6,298 nucleotides of DNA. It comes from Ruminococcus sp. UBA7477 (GTDB lineage Bacteria; Bacillota; Clostridia; Oscillospirales; Ruminococcaceae). The notes below the pieces were generated by a model. It worked only from the letters and a program-made list of their open reading frames with translations. It made no database searches and was not told the origin of the DNA. This document shows positions 1 to 6,298 of the stretch, in pieces; position 1 is the first letter of the stretch; each line of letters starts with the position of its first letter. A program made the translations under genes and the position numbers. The DNA is taken from NCBI GenBank assembly GCA_002479715.1, contig DLOT01000008.1:2801-9098 (forward strand), in the 5' to 3' direction.

Positions 1-1
1 G

Positions 2-1741
2 ATCGGCCCGTTTGTCGCTATGGGACTATGCAGAGTGCTGGGCGCTTCAAACGGATTTCTGGAATTTGTCAACCGCACAGCCCTGCCTATCAGGCTGAGC
101 ATCGACGCATTTCTCTACTCGCTGCTGGCAGCCGCAGTATTCTTCCTGACTACCATGACGCCTATCGTTCCCGCGGCAAAGACAACTATAGTTATGCACA
201 AGCAGAGCAAGACCCGCCGCAAAAAACGCCCTCTGTGGGAAAAGCTTTTCCTAGATATCATCCTGCTGGGCGGCTCGATCGGCTGGCTCTACTACTATAA
301 CTATACCCGTGAACAGTCGGGCAATGCCGATGTCAACACGATCAATCCCATGCTGTTTGTCGCTTCAACAGCCTTCATACTGGGCGCGGCACTGTTTGTC
401 GTCAGAATATACCCTCTGATGATCAGGATCGTATACCGCATCGGACGAAAGCACTGGTCGCCGGCTGCGTATGTTTCCCTCAACAACATCGGCAGATCTT
501 CGACCGGGCGAGAGAGATTTCTGATGGTATTTCTTATCCTGACCGTTTCTCTCGGAATTTTCTTTGCCAATACAGCCAGAGCGCTTAACAGAAACTCCGA
601 GGAAAAAGCGGTCTATTCCATAGGCTGCGATGCGGTGATCCAGGAGGAGTGGACAACTCAGGGCGTCACAATGATCGACGACGAAGGCAACCCCGTTGTC
701 ACCAGCTCTTTTGCTGAGCCGCTCTACGAACGCTTTTCACAGCTCGCAGGGGTCAACTCCACCGCCAGGGTCTATACAAACAACAGCATAAGCATCGACG
801 GAGAAACCGTAAACAGACCGGAAAGAAAGGACAATGTTGTAAGCTCGACCTATGATTGCAGACTGATGGCCGTTATTCCCGGCGAGTTTGCAAACACCGT
901 AACAGCTATCGACAGACTGTTCCCCGTGCATATAAACACATATCTCAACGGTCTTAGCGAGTGCCGTTCCGGAGTGATCCTCTCGTCTATATTCCGGGAT
1001 GAATACACAGTCAAGCAAGGCGACACGGTAACTGTTTCGTGGGGAGATAACGCACCGTTTGAAGCAGTCGTTATCGGCTTTGTTGAATACTGGCCGACGA
1101 TCAACCCCTACACTTCACCCGAATTTGCCATAATGAACCTTGACTATGTTCTTGTTCAAACCGCTCCCGAGCCTTATAAGGTCTGGCTTGATCTCGACGA
1201 CGGAGCGACCACTGCGGCGCTGTATGACTCGATCAAAGAAAACGACATAAAGGCGTCCTCAGTAACTGTTGCAAGTCAGAGAATAATCGAGGAGAAAAAC
1301 GATCCTATGCTCCAAGGTCTCAACGGAGCGCTGACTCTCGGATTTATCACCATTATGATAATGTGCATCATCGGCTTCCTTATCTACTGGATCCTGTCGA
1401 TTAAGAGCCGTACCCTCCAGTTCGGTATTCTCAGGGCGATGGGCATGAGCTTCGGCGAGATAGTTACAATGATACTATACGAACAGCTGCTGGTTTCGGC
1501 TGTTGCGATAATGATCTCATTCGTTATAGGACATTATGCGGGTATACTTTACATACCGCTGTTTGAAAGCCTCTATTCCGCAGGAGATATGGTTCCCGCT
1601 CTGGAGGTCATTCCTCTGAGAAGCGACTATATCAAGATCTATGCCATTATCGGACTTATGCTTCTGATAGGATTTGCCGTTCTCGGCAGGCTTATTTCAA
1701 AGATCAATATCAGCAAAGCCCTTAAACTCGGCGAAGAGTAA
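2..1741 (+). CDS. FtsX/MacB-type ABC transporter permease, C-terminal part (5' end cut by window edge)
   Basis: This is the membrane subunit of an ABC transporter of the FtsX-like permease class, which usually pairs with a LolD/MacB-type ATPase; its substrate cannot be told from sequence. The frame is open from base 2 (I-G-P-F-V-A before the first ATG at base 20), so the gene very likely begins upstream and 579 residues are visible. Counting from the ATG at 20, hydrophobic helices lie near residues 30-50, 77-95, 111-131, 166-186, 437-459, 485-513 and 538-558. A basic stretch (KTRRKKR, 64-70) marks a cytoplasmic loop. An extracytoplasmic domain of about 250 residues (187-436) separates the helices. 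The C-terminal three-helix block carries the typical FtsX signature (RTLQFGILRAMGMSFGEI, 464-481), in which the helix after the domain leads into a cytoplasmic L-R-A-x-G turn. The layout fits the second half of a large two-unit FtsX permease. The gene ends in TAA and is followed by a terminator. Family call is secure; role unknown. Confidence 0.9.
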   Translation: MGPFVAMGLCRVLGASNGFLEFVNRTALPIRLSIDAFLYSLLAAAVFFLTTMTPIVPAAKTTIVMHKQSKTRRKKRPLWEKLFLDIILLGGSIGWLYYYNYTREQSGNADVNTINPMLFVASTAFILGAALFVVRIYPLMIRIVYRIGRKHWSPAAYVSLNNIGRSSTGRERFLMVFLILTVSLGIFFANTARALNRNSEEKAVYSIGCDAVIQEEWTTQGVTMIDDEGNPVVTSSFAEPLYERFSQLAGVNSTARVYTNNSISIDGETVNRPERKDNVVSSTYDCRLMAVIPGEFANTVTAIDRLFPVHINTYLNGLSECRSGVILSSIFRDEYTVKQGDTVTVSWGDNAPFEAVVIGFVEYWPTINPYTSPEFAIMNLDYVLVQTAPEPYKVWLDLDDGATTAALYDSIKENDIKASSVTVASQRIIEEKNDPMLQGLNGALTLGFITIMIMCIIGFLIYWILSIKSRTLQFGILRAMGMSFGEIVTMILYEQLLVSAVAIMISFVIGHYAGILYIPLFESLYSAGDMVPALEVIPLRSDYIKIYAIIGLMLLIGFAVLGRLISKINISKALKLGEE

Positions 1742-1750
1742 TATTCACTT

Positions 1751-1780
1751 GGGAAGTCTACGCTTGCGGGCTTCCCTTTT
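1751..1780 (+). terminator. Intrinsic terminator of the FtsX-type permease gene
   Basis: Ten bases after the permease stop codon, GGGAAG (1751-1756) pairs with CTTCCC (1771-1776). The interior can extend through CG/CG around a CTTG tetraloop, and TTTT follows at once, with more T-rich sequence (GATTTTG) after it. This is a typical Rho-independent terminator for the plus strand, though the outer stem is only 6 bp. Confidence 0.75.
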
Positions 1781-1847
1781 GATTTTGCTCCAATCCTTGC
1801 CGGACAGTCCACTATCTGACCCACGCCCCCAAAACTCAATAGCAAAT

Positions 1848-1890
1848 AAACAACCGAAAGGTGCTTGAATTTGCACCCTTCGGTTGTTTT
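1848..1890. terminator. Bidirectional intrinsic terminator between convergent genes
   Basis: The left arm AAACAACCGAAAGGTGC (1848-1864) pairs with 1873/1874-1889 over 17 positions with a single A/C mismatch, around an 8-nt loop (TTGAATTT). On the plus strand the arm runs into TTTTGTATTT. On the minus strand the 3' side reads GTTTATTTGCT, also T-rich. It lies about 31 nt past the stop of the last minus-strand gene, so it is mainly the terminator of the five-gene minus-strand operon and a backup for the plus-strand permease gene. Confidence 0.85.
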
Positions 1891-1921
1891 GTATTTCTGT
1901 TTTAAACAGGTATATGAAGCG

Positions 1922-2203
1922 TTATACGGTCAGCCATGCATAGGCGATATCAAGAGCGCTGTAAAGGCTCGGCTTCTCTGAGGTCTTAACTATCTTGTCC
2001 ATGATCTCAAGGCTTTCATCGGTAGCCATTTTATATATCAGGACCTTGGTAGCTGTTTTGATATCATTGATATCCTCCGCCTGCTGGATCTGAAGCCAGA
2101 CAACATAATCGTCGCCCATATTGCCGTAATAAAGCTCATTGCCCTTCCTCACCAAAGGATATCCCTTGTAGGTAAAAAACTTTTTCTCATCTGTATTTGC
2201 CAT
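1922..2203 (-). CDS. Small conserved-type hypothetical protein, 93 aa, last gene of the exporter operon
   Basis: I do not recognise a named domain. The protein is soluble, with no signal peptide or membrane segment. Its N-terminal half is rich in Tyr, Lys and Gly (KKFFTYKGYPLVRKGNELYY, residues 6-25) and looks like short beta strands. The C-terminal half has acidic and basic helical stretches and ends in LYSALDIAYAWLTV. From memory it resembles small hypothetical proteins of Ruminococcus-like Firmicutes with the same F-x-x-Y-K-G-Y-P-L-V-R opening; this needs a search. I chose ATG at 2203 because AAAGGAG (2213-2219) then sits 9 nt upstream; an in-frame GTG at 2209 would leave only 3 nt. It starts 18 nt after the DUF4340 gene stop and is followed by the bidirectional hairpin, so it is the promoter-distal member of the operon. 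A link to the exporter is inferred from position alone. Confidence 0.82.
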   Translation of the reverse strand: MANTDEKKFFTYKGYPLVRKGNELYYGNMGDDYVVWLQIQQAEDINDIKTATKVLIYKMATDESLEIMDKIVKTSEKPSLYSALDIAYAWLTV

Positions 2204-2212
2204 GGTCACTTG

Positions 2213-2219
2213 CTCCTTT
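2213..2219 (-). promoter_or_regulatory. Ribosome binding site that fixes the start of the small last gene
   Basis: AAAGGAG on the minus strand lies 9 nt before ATG at 2203 but only 3 nt before the in-frame GTG at 2209. This favours the ATG, giving 93 rather than 95 residues. Confidence 0.75.
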
Positions 2220-2221
2220 CA

Positions 2222-3730
2222 TTAATATGTTTCGATAACATTCTCACCGTTTGCGACTCTCTTGAGATTGTCAGCCAACGTATCGGCATAATTCAGCGGA
2301 ATTTTATAACCGACATTTCCGTCTATTTCAACCACAAGCCGCCTTCCGGAGGTCTGATAAAACTTGACGACCTGCTCGGTGCCGTCCTTACGGGTCAGAG
2401 TAACCGTCATGTAGAGCGTTTCGTTGTCGGTCAGCGGCTCAAAGTATGTTTCGTCTGTCGGGCATTCAAGCCAGTACACATACCAATCCTTGAACAGATC
2501 TCCGTCAACGGCCTTGCCGTCTATAGAAACCTCAAAGACCTCTTCAACGCCGTTCTCCTCATCCTCCTCGACGGCGTTTATATCCACCTTGCTGTCAACC
2601 CCCGCGCCGGAAACGCTGATAGCGGTAAGATCCATAATAAAGTTGCCGGCCATCTGACCTGCAATTATATCTCCGGGCAAAACGGTCGCCCATGCGCATT
2701 CGGCAGCCGCAACAATGTATATGCAGTCGGCTCCGGGAGCGTTGATATAACAATAGTATCCCGTAACCTCGGAGGTTTCTTCTCCGCTCTCATTGGTAGC
2801 ATAGATTGTATTGCCGACCTTCAGTGTATAATCCTGCGAATCGGTGTCCAGAATGACCGTACACTGCGGGTCATCAAGACCGTACTTTGCAAGATCCTCA
2901 TCAGTCGGTTTAAGAACGACCGCTTCGGTCGCCTCAAGCCCCCAGATGCCGTGAGTAACAGCCGATGAGTTGGTAATGTCAAGCCCCGCATACACGGGCT
3001 TTATCATGGCCTGTGTAGATACCATGCCGATAGGCGCATCTTCCTCGTCAACCGTGACGAAAACCATATCATAATCAAGATCCTTGCGCTTAACGGTCAG
3101 ACGCTCGATCTCCGGCCAATCATCGTCCGAGGGAGTGTCAACGATCGACAGGCTGCAAAAATAGGTCGCATCCTGCAAAAAGTAGTTAACATTGGTGATA
3201 AGCACGGTGTAAACATCGCTGCTGCCTTCCAGAGCCGCATAGCGGTAGTTTCCCGTCGGGATCTCATCGCCGATAAGAAATGTAACGCCGCTTTGGCCGT
3301 CCGCCGAAACCATTACTCTTGCAGCAGGATCTGCAAGACCGTATTTTGCAAGATCGGACGCGTTTTCCTCAACCAGCTGCCTTCCTTTAAGACCTGCACA
3401 TATATTAACGCAGGCTTTGACCGCGGTCGAGTTGGGCTTTATATCCCCCAGCTCATCCATCGACCACTCGGCATCTTTGTTTGCCATAGAAGTATTGCGT
3501 GTGATATTCAGCGTTCCGTGTTCGTTTTCAAATGTGATCTTTGAAATATCCTCGGCCACATAGGCGGTCAGCGGAATGGTATTTTCGTCCTCGATAAGCT
3601 CGCTGGCCAGAGCGGAGGGGTCAGAACTGCTGTCATCGGGCTTGCCTGTCAGCTCCAGAACAGCCAGCGTAACGCCCAAGCAGGCAACAACGACTCCGCA
3701 GATTATTATTCCTTTGATTTTTGAATTCAT
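2222..3730 (-). CDS. DUF4340 domain-containing membrane-anchored protein
   Basis: This 502-residue protein has a short basic N-terminus, one hydrophobic segment (about 7-26) and a large acidic domain that should lie outside the membrane. The body matches the DUF4340 pattern of a Y-G-L-x-x-P motif followed by beta strands, an I/V-G turn and a Y-Y/VY strand. The pattern occurs twice: LAKYGLADP at 127-135 and LAKYGLDDP at 280-288, with matching downstream stretches (FLIGDE 151-156; LKVGNT 303-308). DUF4340 genes commonly sit next to GldG-like genes, as here (13 nt after the GldG-like stop). The function of the family is unknown; an accessory role in the exporter is inferred from context. V-V-A-C (14-17) resembles a lipobox, but the chain stays hydrophobic after the Cys, so an uncleaved anchor is more likely. 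Start ATG 3730 has GAGGG 7 nt upstream; a longer TTG start would overlap the previous gene. An acidic run lies at 387-399. Confidence 0.88.
   Translation of the reverse strand: MNSKIKGIIICGVVVACLGVTLAVLELTGKPDDSSSDPSALASELIEDENTIPLTAYVAEDISKITFENEHGTLNITRNTSMANKDAEWSMDELGDIKPNSTAVKACVNICAGLKGRQLVEENASDLAKYGLADPAARVMVSADGQSGVTFLIGDEIPTGNYRYAALEGSSDVYTVLITNVNYFLQDATYFCSLSIVDTPSDDDWPEIERLTVKRKDLDYDMVFVTVDEEDAPIGMVSTQAMIKPVYAGLDITNSSAVTHGIWGLEATEAVVLKPTDEDLAKYGLDDPQCTVILDTDSQDYTLKVGNTIYATNESGEETSEVTGYYCYINAPGADCIYIVAAAECAWATVLPGDIIAGQMAGNFIMDLTAISVSGAGVDSKVDINAVEEDEENGVEEVFEVSIDGKAVDGDLFKDWYVYWLECPTDETYFEPLTDNETLYMTVTLTRKDGTEQVVKFYQTSGRRLVVEIDGNVGYKIPLNYADTLADNLKRVANGENVIETY
2875..2896. repeat. 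22-nt direct repeat, copy 1 (inside the DUF4340 gene)
   Basis: This 22-nt segment matches 3334-3355 at 21 of 22 positions (a C/T difference at the 11th base). It encodes the D-L-A-K-Y-G-L motif of the second DUF4340 unit. The 459-nt offset equals 153 codons, so the copies are in register. Confidence 0.8.
3334..3355. repeat. 22-nt direct repeat, copy 2 (inside the DUF4340 gene)
   Basis: This partner of 2875-2896 encodes the D-L-A-K-Y-G-L motif of the first DUF4340 unit. The conserved third positions suggest either a recent or conversion-maintained duplication, or simply shared codon preference. Confidence 0.8.
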
Positions 3731-3743
3731 AGCGCCGCCCTCA

Positions 3744-5435
3744 TTACTTATTCTTTCTCCGCTTGTAGATAACAAGTCCTGTTACAAGAACGACAACCGG
3801 AATTATCGCCTGGAACACCCATTTCAGAGTATTTGCCTGCGCCTCGGTGAGGTCAAAGGTATTGCCCGTTATAGGCTTAGGCGCGATGACTATTCCGGTA
3901 TTGGTCTTACCTGTCACGCCGTTTAGAAGACTTATAACATATTCGCTGTTTTGGAAAGAAGCAGTTTGCAGTATATCGTCTTCCAAGAACGCCTCGCTTC
4001 CGATGACCATGATATTGCTGTAAACCGTATCTTCGTCCAAGAAGCTTGCCTTAGAGGCTATAGCGATCGAGGTCTGTGTTCCTCTATCTACGATTTTCGA
4101 TGCGTCAAAGCCCTGTTCGTCATATGAGCAGGTGGCCGCGTCGGAGGACGACTGCGCAAACGCCTCAGTGACTATCATACCCTGCTCCTCAAAGAGTAAG
4201 GTTATCGGTCTTGCGGTAGGCATATAAAGCAGATAATCCTCGGTAGTCATATCCTGCATATAGTGCTCGCTTACTATCAGCGGGCTTGTGGCATAAGGCA
4301 TACCGCCGTAGTATCTGTTCTGATCCCCCTCGAGGAGCAAGGTTTTTTCCACCTTTATGCCGTATTCCTCAAGAAACTCGTCAAGATTTGGGGTGTCGCC
4401 CTGCTGGACCGACGCGATATACAGAGCGTCCTTTTCAAGCTTACCGTCGTTGAGCAGAAAATCCGAAACCTTTGTGATCTCATCGTCGAGATAATCCTGA
4501 GCGGGCGCCGGGATAACCAGCAGGTCTGTTTCCTCGGGGATCTCATCGGTCATAATGTTTATCTCCGAAACCTCATATCCGTTTGCCGTCAGCAGACGCT
4601 TAAACTCCGAAAGCTCGCTGACCTCATCATGTCCCGTCAGTATCGAAACGCTTATCGGGTTGGGGTCGGTTATAGTCATGATAGCTGAGGTAAACGCCGA
4701 CTCAGCGCTTGAGCCAAGGATATATCCGCCGTAGTAGTTCATAACATTTATCGCGCCGTAAGTTGAACAAAAGTCCTCAAACGCCATACCGTAATACTGC
4801 TTGAACTGCGAGGTGAAATCAGGGTTCCAGGAAACAAGCTCGCCAAGGGTAACGACACGCAGACGTCTGAAGCCGTCGACCTCTGTTTCAAAAATAATAT
4901 CGTAGTCATTCAGATCGACATTAGTATATTCGGATGCGACTTCGGGATTTTTCAGAAGGTCGATATACTGAACCGAGATTCCCGAATTATACTGCCTGTA
5001 TCTTTTGAGCAGCTCCATAGCCTGAACCGTATACTCGTTTATGGAAGCAAAGCTTTCCTCATCAGCCAGAACGGTGATATTTATTTTCCTGTCAACACTT
5101 TCGATATAGTCGATCGTTTCATCGGAAACAGAGTACTTGCTGTTTTCCGTAAGGTCGATCGTCAGCGGATAGCGCTCGAATATGATCGAAGCGATAATAT
5201 TCACCATAACGACCGCCGCTATGAATACGACTGTCAGAACAGTTGCCATAGTGGTATGCTTAAAGACCTTCCGGCTGTGCTTTTTTCTTGCTGCCTCAGA
5301 GGCTGTCAGCGTTTTCGCTGAGTCCTTGCTGTTTGCTTCCGGCTTATTTTCGCCAGCAGCAGCCTTTTCGGCATTTGCCGCCTGCTCCTTAACCTCCTGC
5401 GAAGGTGTGGATCTCTTCTTTTTCTTTTCCGACAC
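3744..5435 (-). CDS. GldG family ABC transporter auxiliary protein
   Basis: This 563-residue protein has the layout of GldG-like proteins (ABC_transp_aux type): a cytoplasmic N-terminus, a helix at about 63-86, a large extracytoplasmic region, and a C-terminal helix (about 538-557) followed by the basic tail KRRKNK. After the first helix comes the family hallmark LTIDLTENSKYSVSDET (91-107), then a strand (INITVLAD, 118-125) and the Y-I-D-L region (157-160). A second domain begins with ISVSILTGHDEVSE (261-274) and LLVIPAPAQDYLDDEI (305-320), the usual G-H-x-E and I-x-x-P-x-x-D pattern. In gliding Bacteroidetes GldG works with GldA and GldF; here it probably partners the upstream permease and ATPase in transport of an unknown substrate. 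The first 61 residues form an unusually long Lys/Ala/Glu-rich tail. The start is GTG at 5435, with GGGGG (5444-5448) 8 nt upstream; it begins 17 nt after the permease stop. Confidence 0.9.
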   Translation of the reverse strand: MSEKKKKRSTPSQEVKEQAANAEKAAAGENKPEANSKDSAKTLTASEAARKKHSRKVFKHTTMATVLTVVFIAAVVMVNIIASIIFERYPLTIDLTENSKYSVSDETIDYIESVDRKINITVLADEESFASINEYTVQAMELLKRYRQYNSGISVQYIDLLKNPEVASEYTNVDLNDYDIIFETEVDGFRRLRVVTLGELVSWNPDFTSQFKQYYGMAFEDFCSTYGAINVMNYYGGYILGSSAESAFTSAIMTITDPNPISVSILTGHDEVSELSEFKRLLTANGYEVSEINIMTDEIPEETDLLVIPAPAQDYLDDEITKVSDFLLNDGKLEKDALYIASVQQGDTPNLDEFLEEYGIKVEKTLLLEGDQNRYYGGMPYATSPLIVSEHYMQDMTTEDYLLYMPTARPITLLFEEQGMIVTEAFAQSSSDAATCSYDEQGFDASKIVDRGTQTSIAIASKASFLDEDTVYSNIMVIGSEAFLEDDILQTASFQNSEYVISLLNGVTGKTNTGIVIAPKPITGNTFDLTEAQANTLKWVFQAIIPVVVLVTGLVIYKRRKNK

Positions 5436-5452
5436 AGCTCACACCCCCACTC

Positions 5453-6157
5453 TTAATTCCAGCGGCGCTTTTCCAAGACCCTGACGGTCAGGAAAAGGAA
5501 CACCGCAGTAGCGCTGATAAAGAACAAAACGTTTGACAGATCAAACAATCCGTAGGTAAAGCCCGTGTATCTGTCAACAAATGAAAGTCTTGAAATAACC
5601 TCAGACAGCCAGTCTATCGGCACAAGCGACGCTATCGCATTGAGCAGGTAGCACATAAGCATTACCGCAAAGCTGATTATCGCCGAAACTATCTGGTTCT
5701 CAGTGAGAGATGAAACGAACATTCCGATAGAGATAAAGGCGCTTCCGAGCAAAAGCAGGCCGAGGATATTTCCCACAACGACAAGCCAGTCGGGCTTTGC
5801 AAACGCCGAAACAACGACCGCATAGACAAAGGTTATCGCAACGGCAAGGAGGTATATCAGAAACGCCGCCAGAAACTTGCCGATAACAAGGCCGCCGAGG
5901 CTGATCGGTGCAGTCAGCAGGCATTGATCCGTTCTCTGATTTTTTTCCTCCGAAAGGGTTCTCATTGTGAGAATGGGAACAGCCACCAACAAAACATAGA
6001 TCAACAGAGTGAATATGTATGCCAGATCGGTAGAGCCGCTGCTAAGCGCGGTCATATTGAAAAACAAGCCGGAGCCTGCGTAAAAAAGCGCGAGAAATAT
6101 ATAACCGATAGGAGTCGTGAAGTATGCAAGCACCTCACGGCGAAAAACTGCGCCCAT
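5453..6157 (-). CDS. GldF-like ABC-2 type transporter permease
   Basis: This is the membrane channel subunit of an ABC-2 exporter. The 234 residues form six hydrophobic helices at about 15-34, 46-65, 90-118, 124-148, 157-180 and 207-227, a normal full length for GldF-type permeases. Family marks are visible in order: FRREVLAYFTTPIGYIFLA at the N-terminus (5-23), PILTMRTLSEEKNQRTD (61-77) followed by LLTAPIS (80-86), GKFLAAFL (93-100), SSLTENQIVSAI (149-160) and a C-terminal RRW (231-233). ATG at 6157 directly follows the TAG of the ATPase gene with no gap, and AAGGAGG (6166-6172) stands 8 nt upstream, so the two are probably translationally coupled. It would form the transport core with that ATPase, with the downstream GldG-like protein as partner. 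The substrate is unknown; a role in gliding is not expected in this kind of organism. Confidence 0.92.
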   Translation of the reverse strand: MGAVFRREVLAYFTTPIGYIFLALFYAGSGLFFNMTALSSGSTDLAYIFTLLIYVLLVAVPILTMRTLSEEKNQRTDQCLLTAPISLGGLVIGKFLAAFLIYLLAVAITFVYAVVVSAFAKPDWLVVVGNILGLLLLGSAFISIGMFVSSLTENQIVSAIISFAVMLMCYLLNAIASLVPIDWLSEVISRLSFVDRYTGFTYGLFDLSNVLFFISATAVFLFLTVRVLEKRRWN

Positions 6158-6298
6158 CTATTTTTCCTCCTTTTCTGTTTTCTTTGCTTTCTTGAAGCCC
6201 TTGACCGTTTCGCCCATGGTCAGCTTAAGGAAGATATCCTCAAGCGAAAGCTCCTGGGTCTTTAGTCCCAGCAAATACCAGCCGCGTGTCGAGATCCT
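6158..6298 (-). CDS. ABC transporter ATP-binding protein, C-terminal end (GldA-like, partial)
   Basis: The last 46 codons of a gene entering from the right edge read in frame to TAG at 6160-6158. The fragment contains LGLKTQELSLEDIFLKLTMG, the typical C-terminal S-L-E-D-I-F-L-x-L-T end of ABC-2-associated ATPases, followed by a lysine-rich tail ending KKTEKEEK. The Walker A, signature and Walker B motifs are outside the window. It would energise the GldF-like permease whose ATG touches its stop codon. The assignment relies on this short motif together with gene order. Confidence 0.85.
   Translation of the reverse strand, partial: RISTRGWYLLGLKTQELSLEDIFLKLTMGETVKGFKKAKKTEKEEK
6166..6172 (-). 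promoter_or_regulatory. Ribosome binding site of the GldF-like permease, inside the ATPase coding end
   Basis: A full AAGGAGG on the minus strand lies 8 nt before the permease ATG and encodes part of the K-E-E tail of the ATPase. With the TAG-ATG abutment it suggests that terminating ribosomes restart directly on the permease gene. Confidence 0.85.

Noticed and set aside
20..28. ATG at 20 as the true start of the FtsX-type permease gene
   Set aside because: The frame stays open to the window edge with permease-like residues and there is no ribosome binding site before the ATG, so the gene is treated as cut at the left edge.
1781..1847. Possible small gene or promoter between the two hairpins
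   Set aside because: No open frame with a ribosome binding site and no convincing -35/-10 pair could be seen in these 67 bases.
2210..2968. 252-codon open frame on the plus strand opposite the DUF4340 gene
   Set aside because: It is fully antisense to a clear family member, its translation has no family-like pattern and no good ribosome binding site precedes it; it is a by-product of codon bias.
3671..3700. Lipoprotein signal (V-V-A-C) at the DUF4340 N-terminus
   Set aside because: The residues after the Cys (L-G-V-T-L-A-V-L) remain hydrophobic and continue the helix, unlike a cleaved lipoprotein; kept only as a remark.
3731..3775. Longer DUF4340 start (TTG at 3775)
   Set aside because: It would overlap the GldG-like gene end by 32 nt and add non-conserved residues before the natural Lys-rich start; ATG at 3730 has GAGGG at a 7-nt spacing.
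4263..4688. 141-codon open frame on the plus strand opposite the GldG-like gene
   Set aside because: It is antisense to a secure coding region, with a low-quality translation and no start context; judged a shadow.

Overview
The window looks like chromosome from an anaerobic gut-type Firmicute, most likely Oscillospiraceae/Ruminococcus-like. This rests on middling GC, strong AAGGAGG-type ribosome binding sites, the style of the ABC-exporter genes and a small lysine/tyrosine-rich hypothetical protein of a kind I associate with that group. The organism assignment is inference; no rRNA or other marker gene is present.

Layout: two convergent transcription units meet at about 1742-1921. The plus-strand unit (from the left edge to 1741) is the C-terminal part of a large FtsX/MacB-type ABC permease, cut by the window edge. 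The minus-strand unit runs from the right edge down to 1922 and is a tight operon. In transcription order it holds the last 46 codons of an ABC ATPase (6298-6158), a six-helix GldF-like ABC-2 permease (6157-5453), a GldG-like auxiliary membrane protein (5435-3744), a membrane-anchored DUF4340 protein (3730-2222) and a small soluble hypothetical protein (2203-1922). The gaps are 0, 17, 13 and 18 nt, so the five genes are almost certainly co-transcribed; their promoter lies outside the window.

The ATPase, GldF and GldG parts together resemble the Gld-type ABC system first named in gliding Bacteroidetes. In Firmicutes it is found without gliding and its substrate is unknown. GldG and the DUF4340 protein each place a large domain outside the membrane and probably act as accessory or substrate-handling partners of the ATPase/permease core. 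The 93-residue last gene has no recognisable domain.

The 180-nt convergent gap holds two hairpins: one typical terminator for the plus-strand permease gene, and one long, nearly perfect hairpin with T-rich flanks on both strands that should stop transcription in both directions. I see no RNA genes, mobile elements, CRISPR arrays or phage genes. The most interesting items are the extended Gld-like operon with its unknown small last gene, the internal duplication in the DUF4340 protein and the long charged tail of the GldG-like protein.
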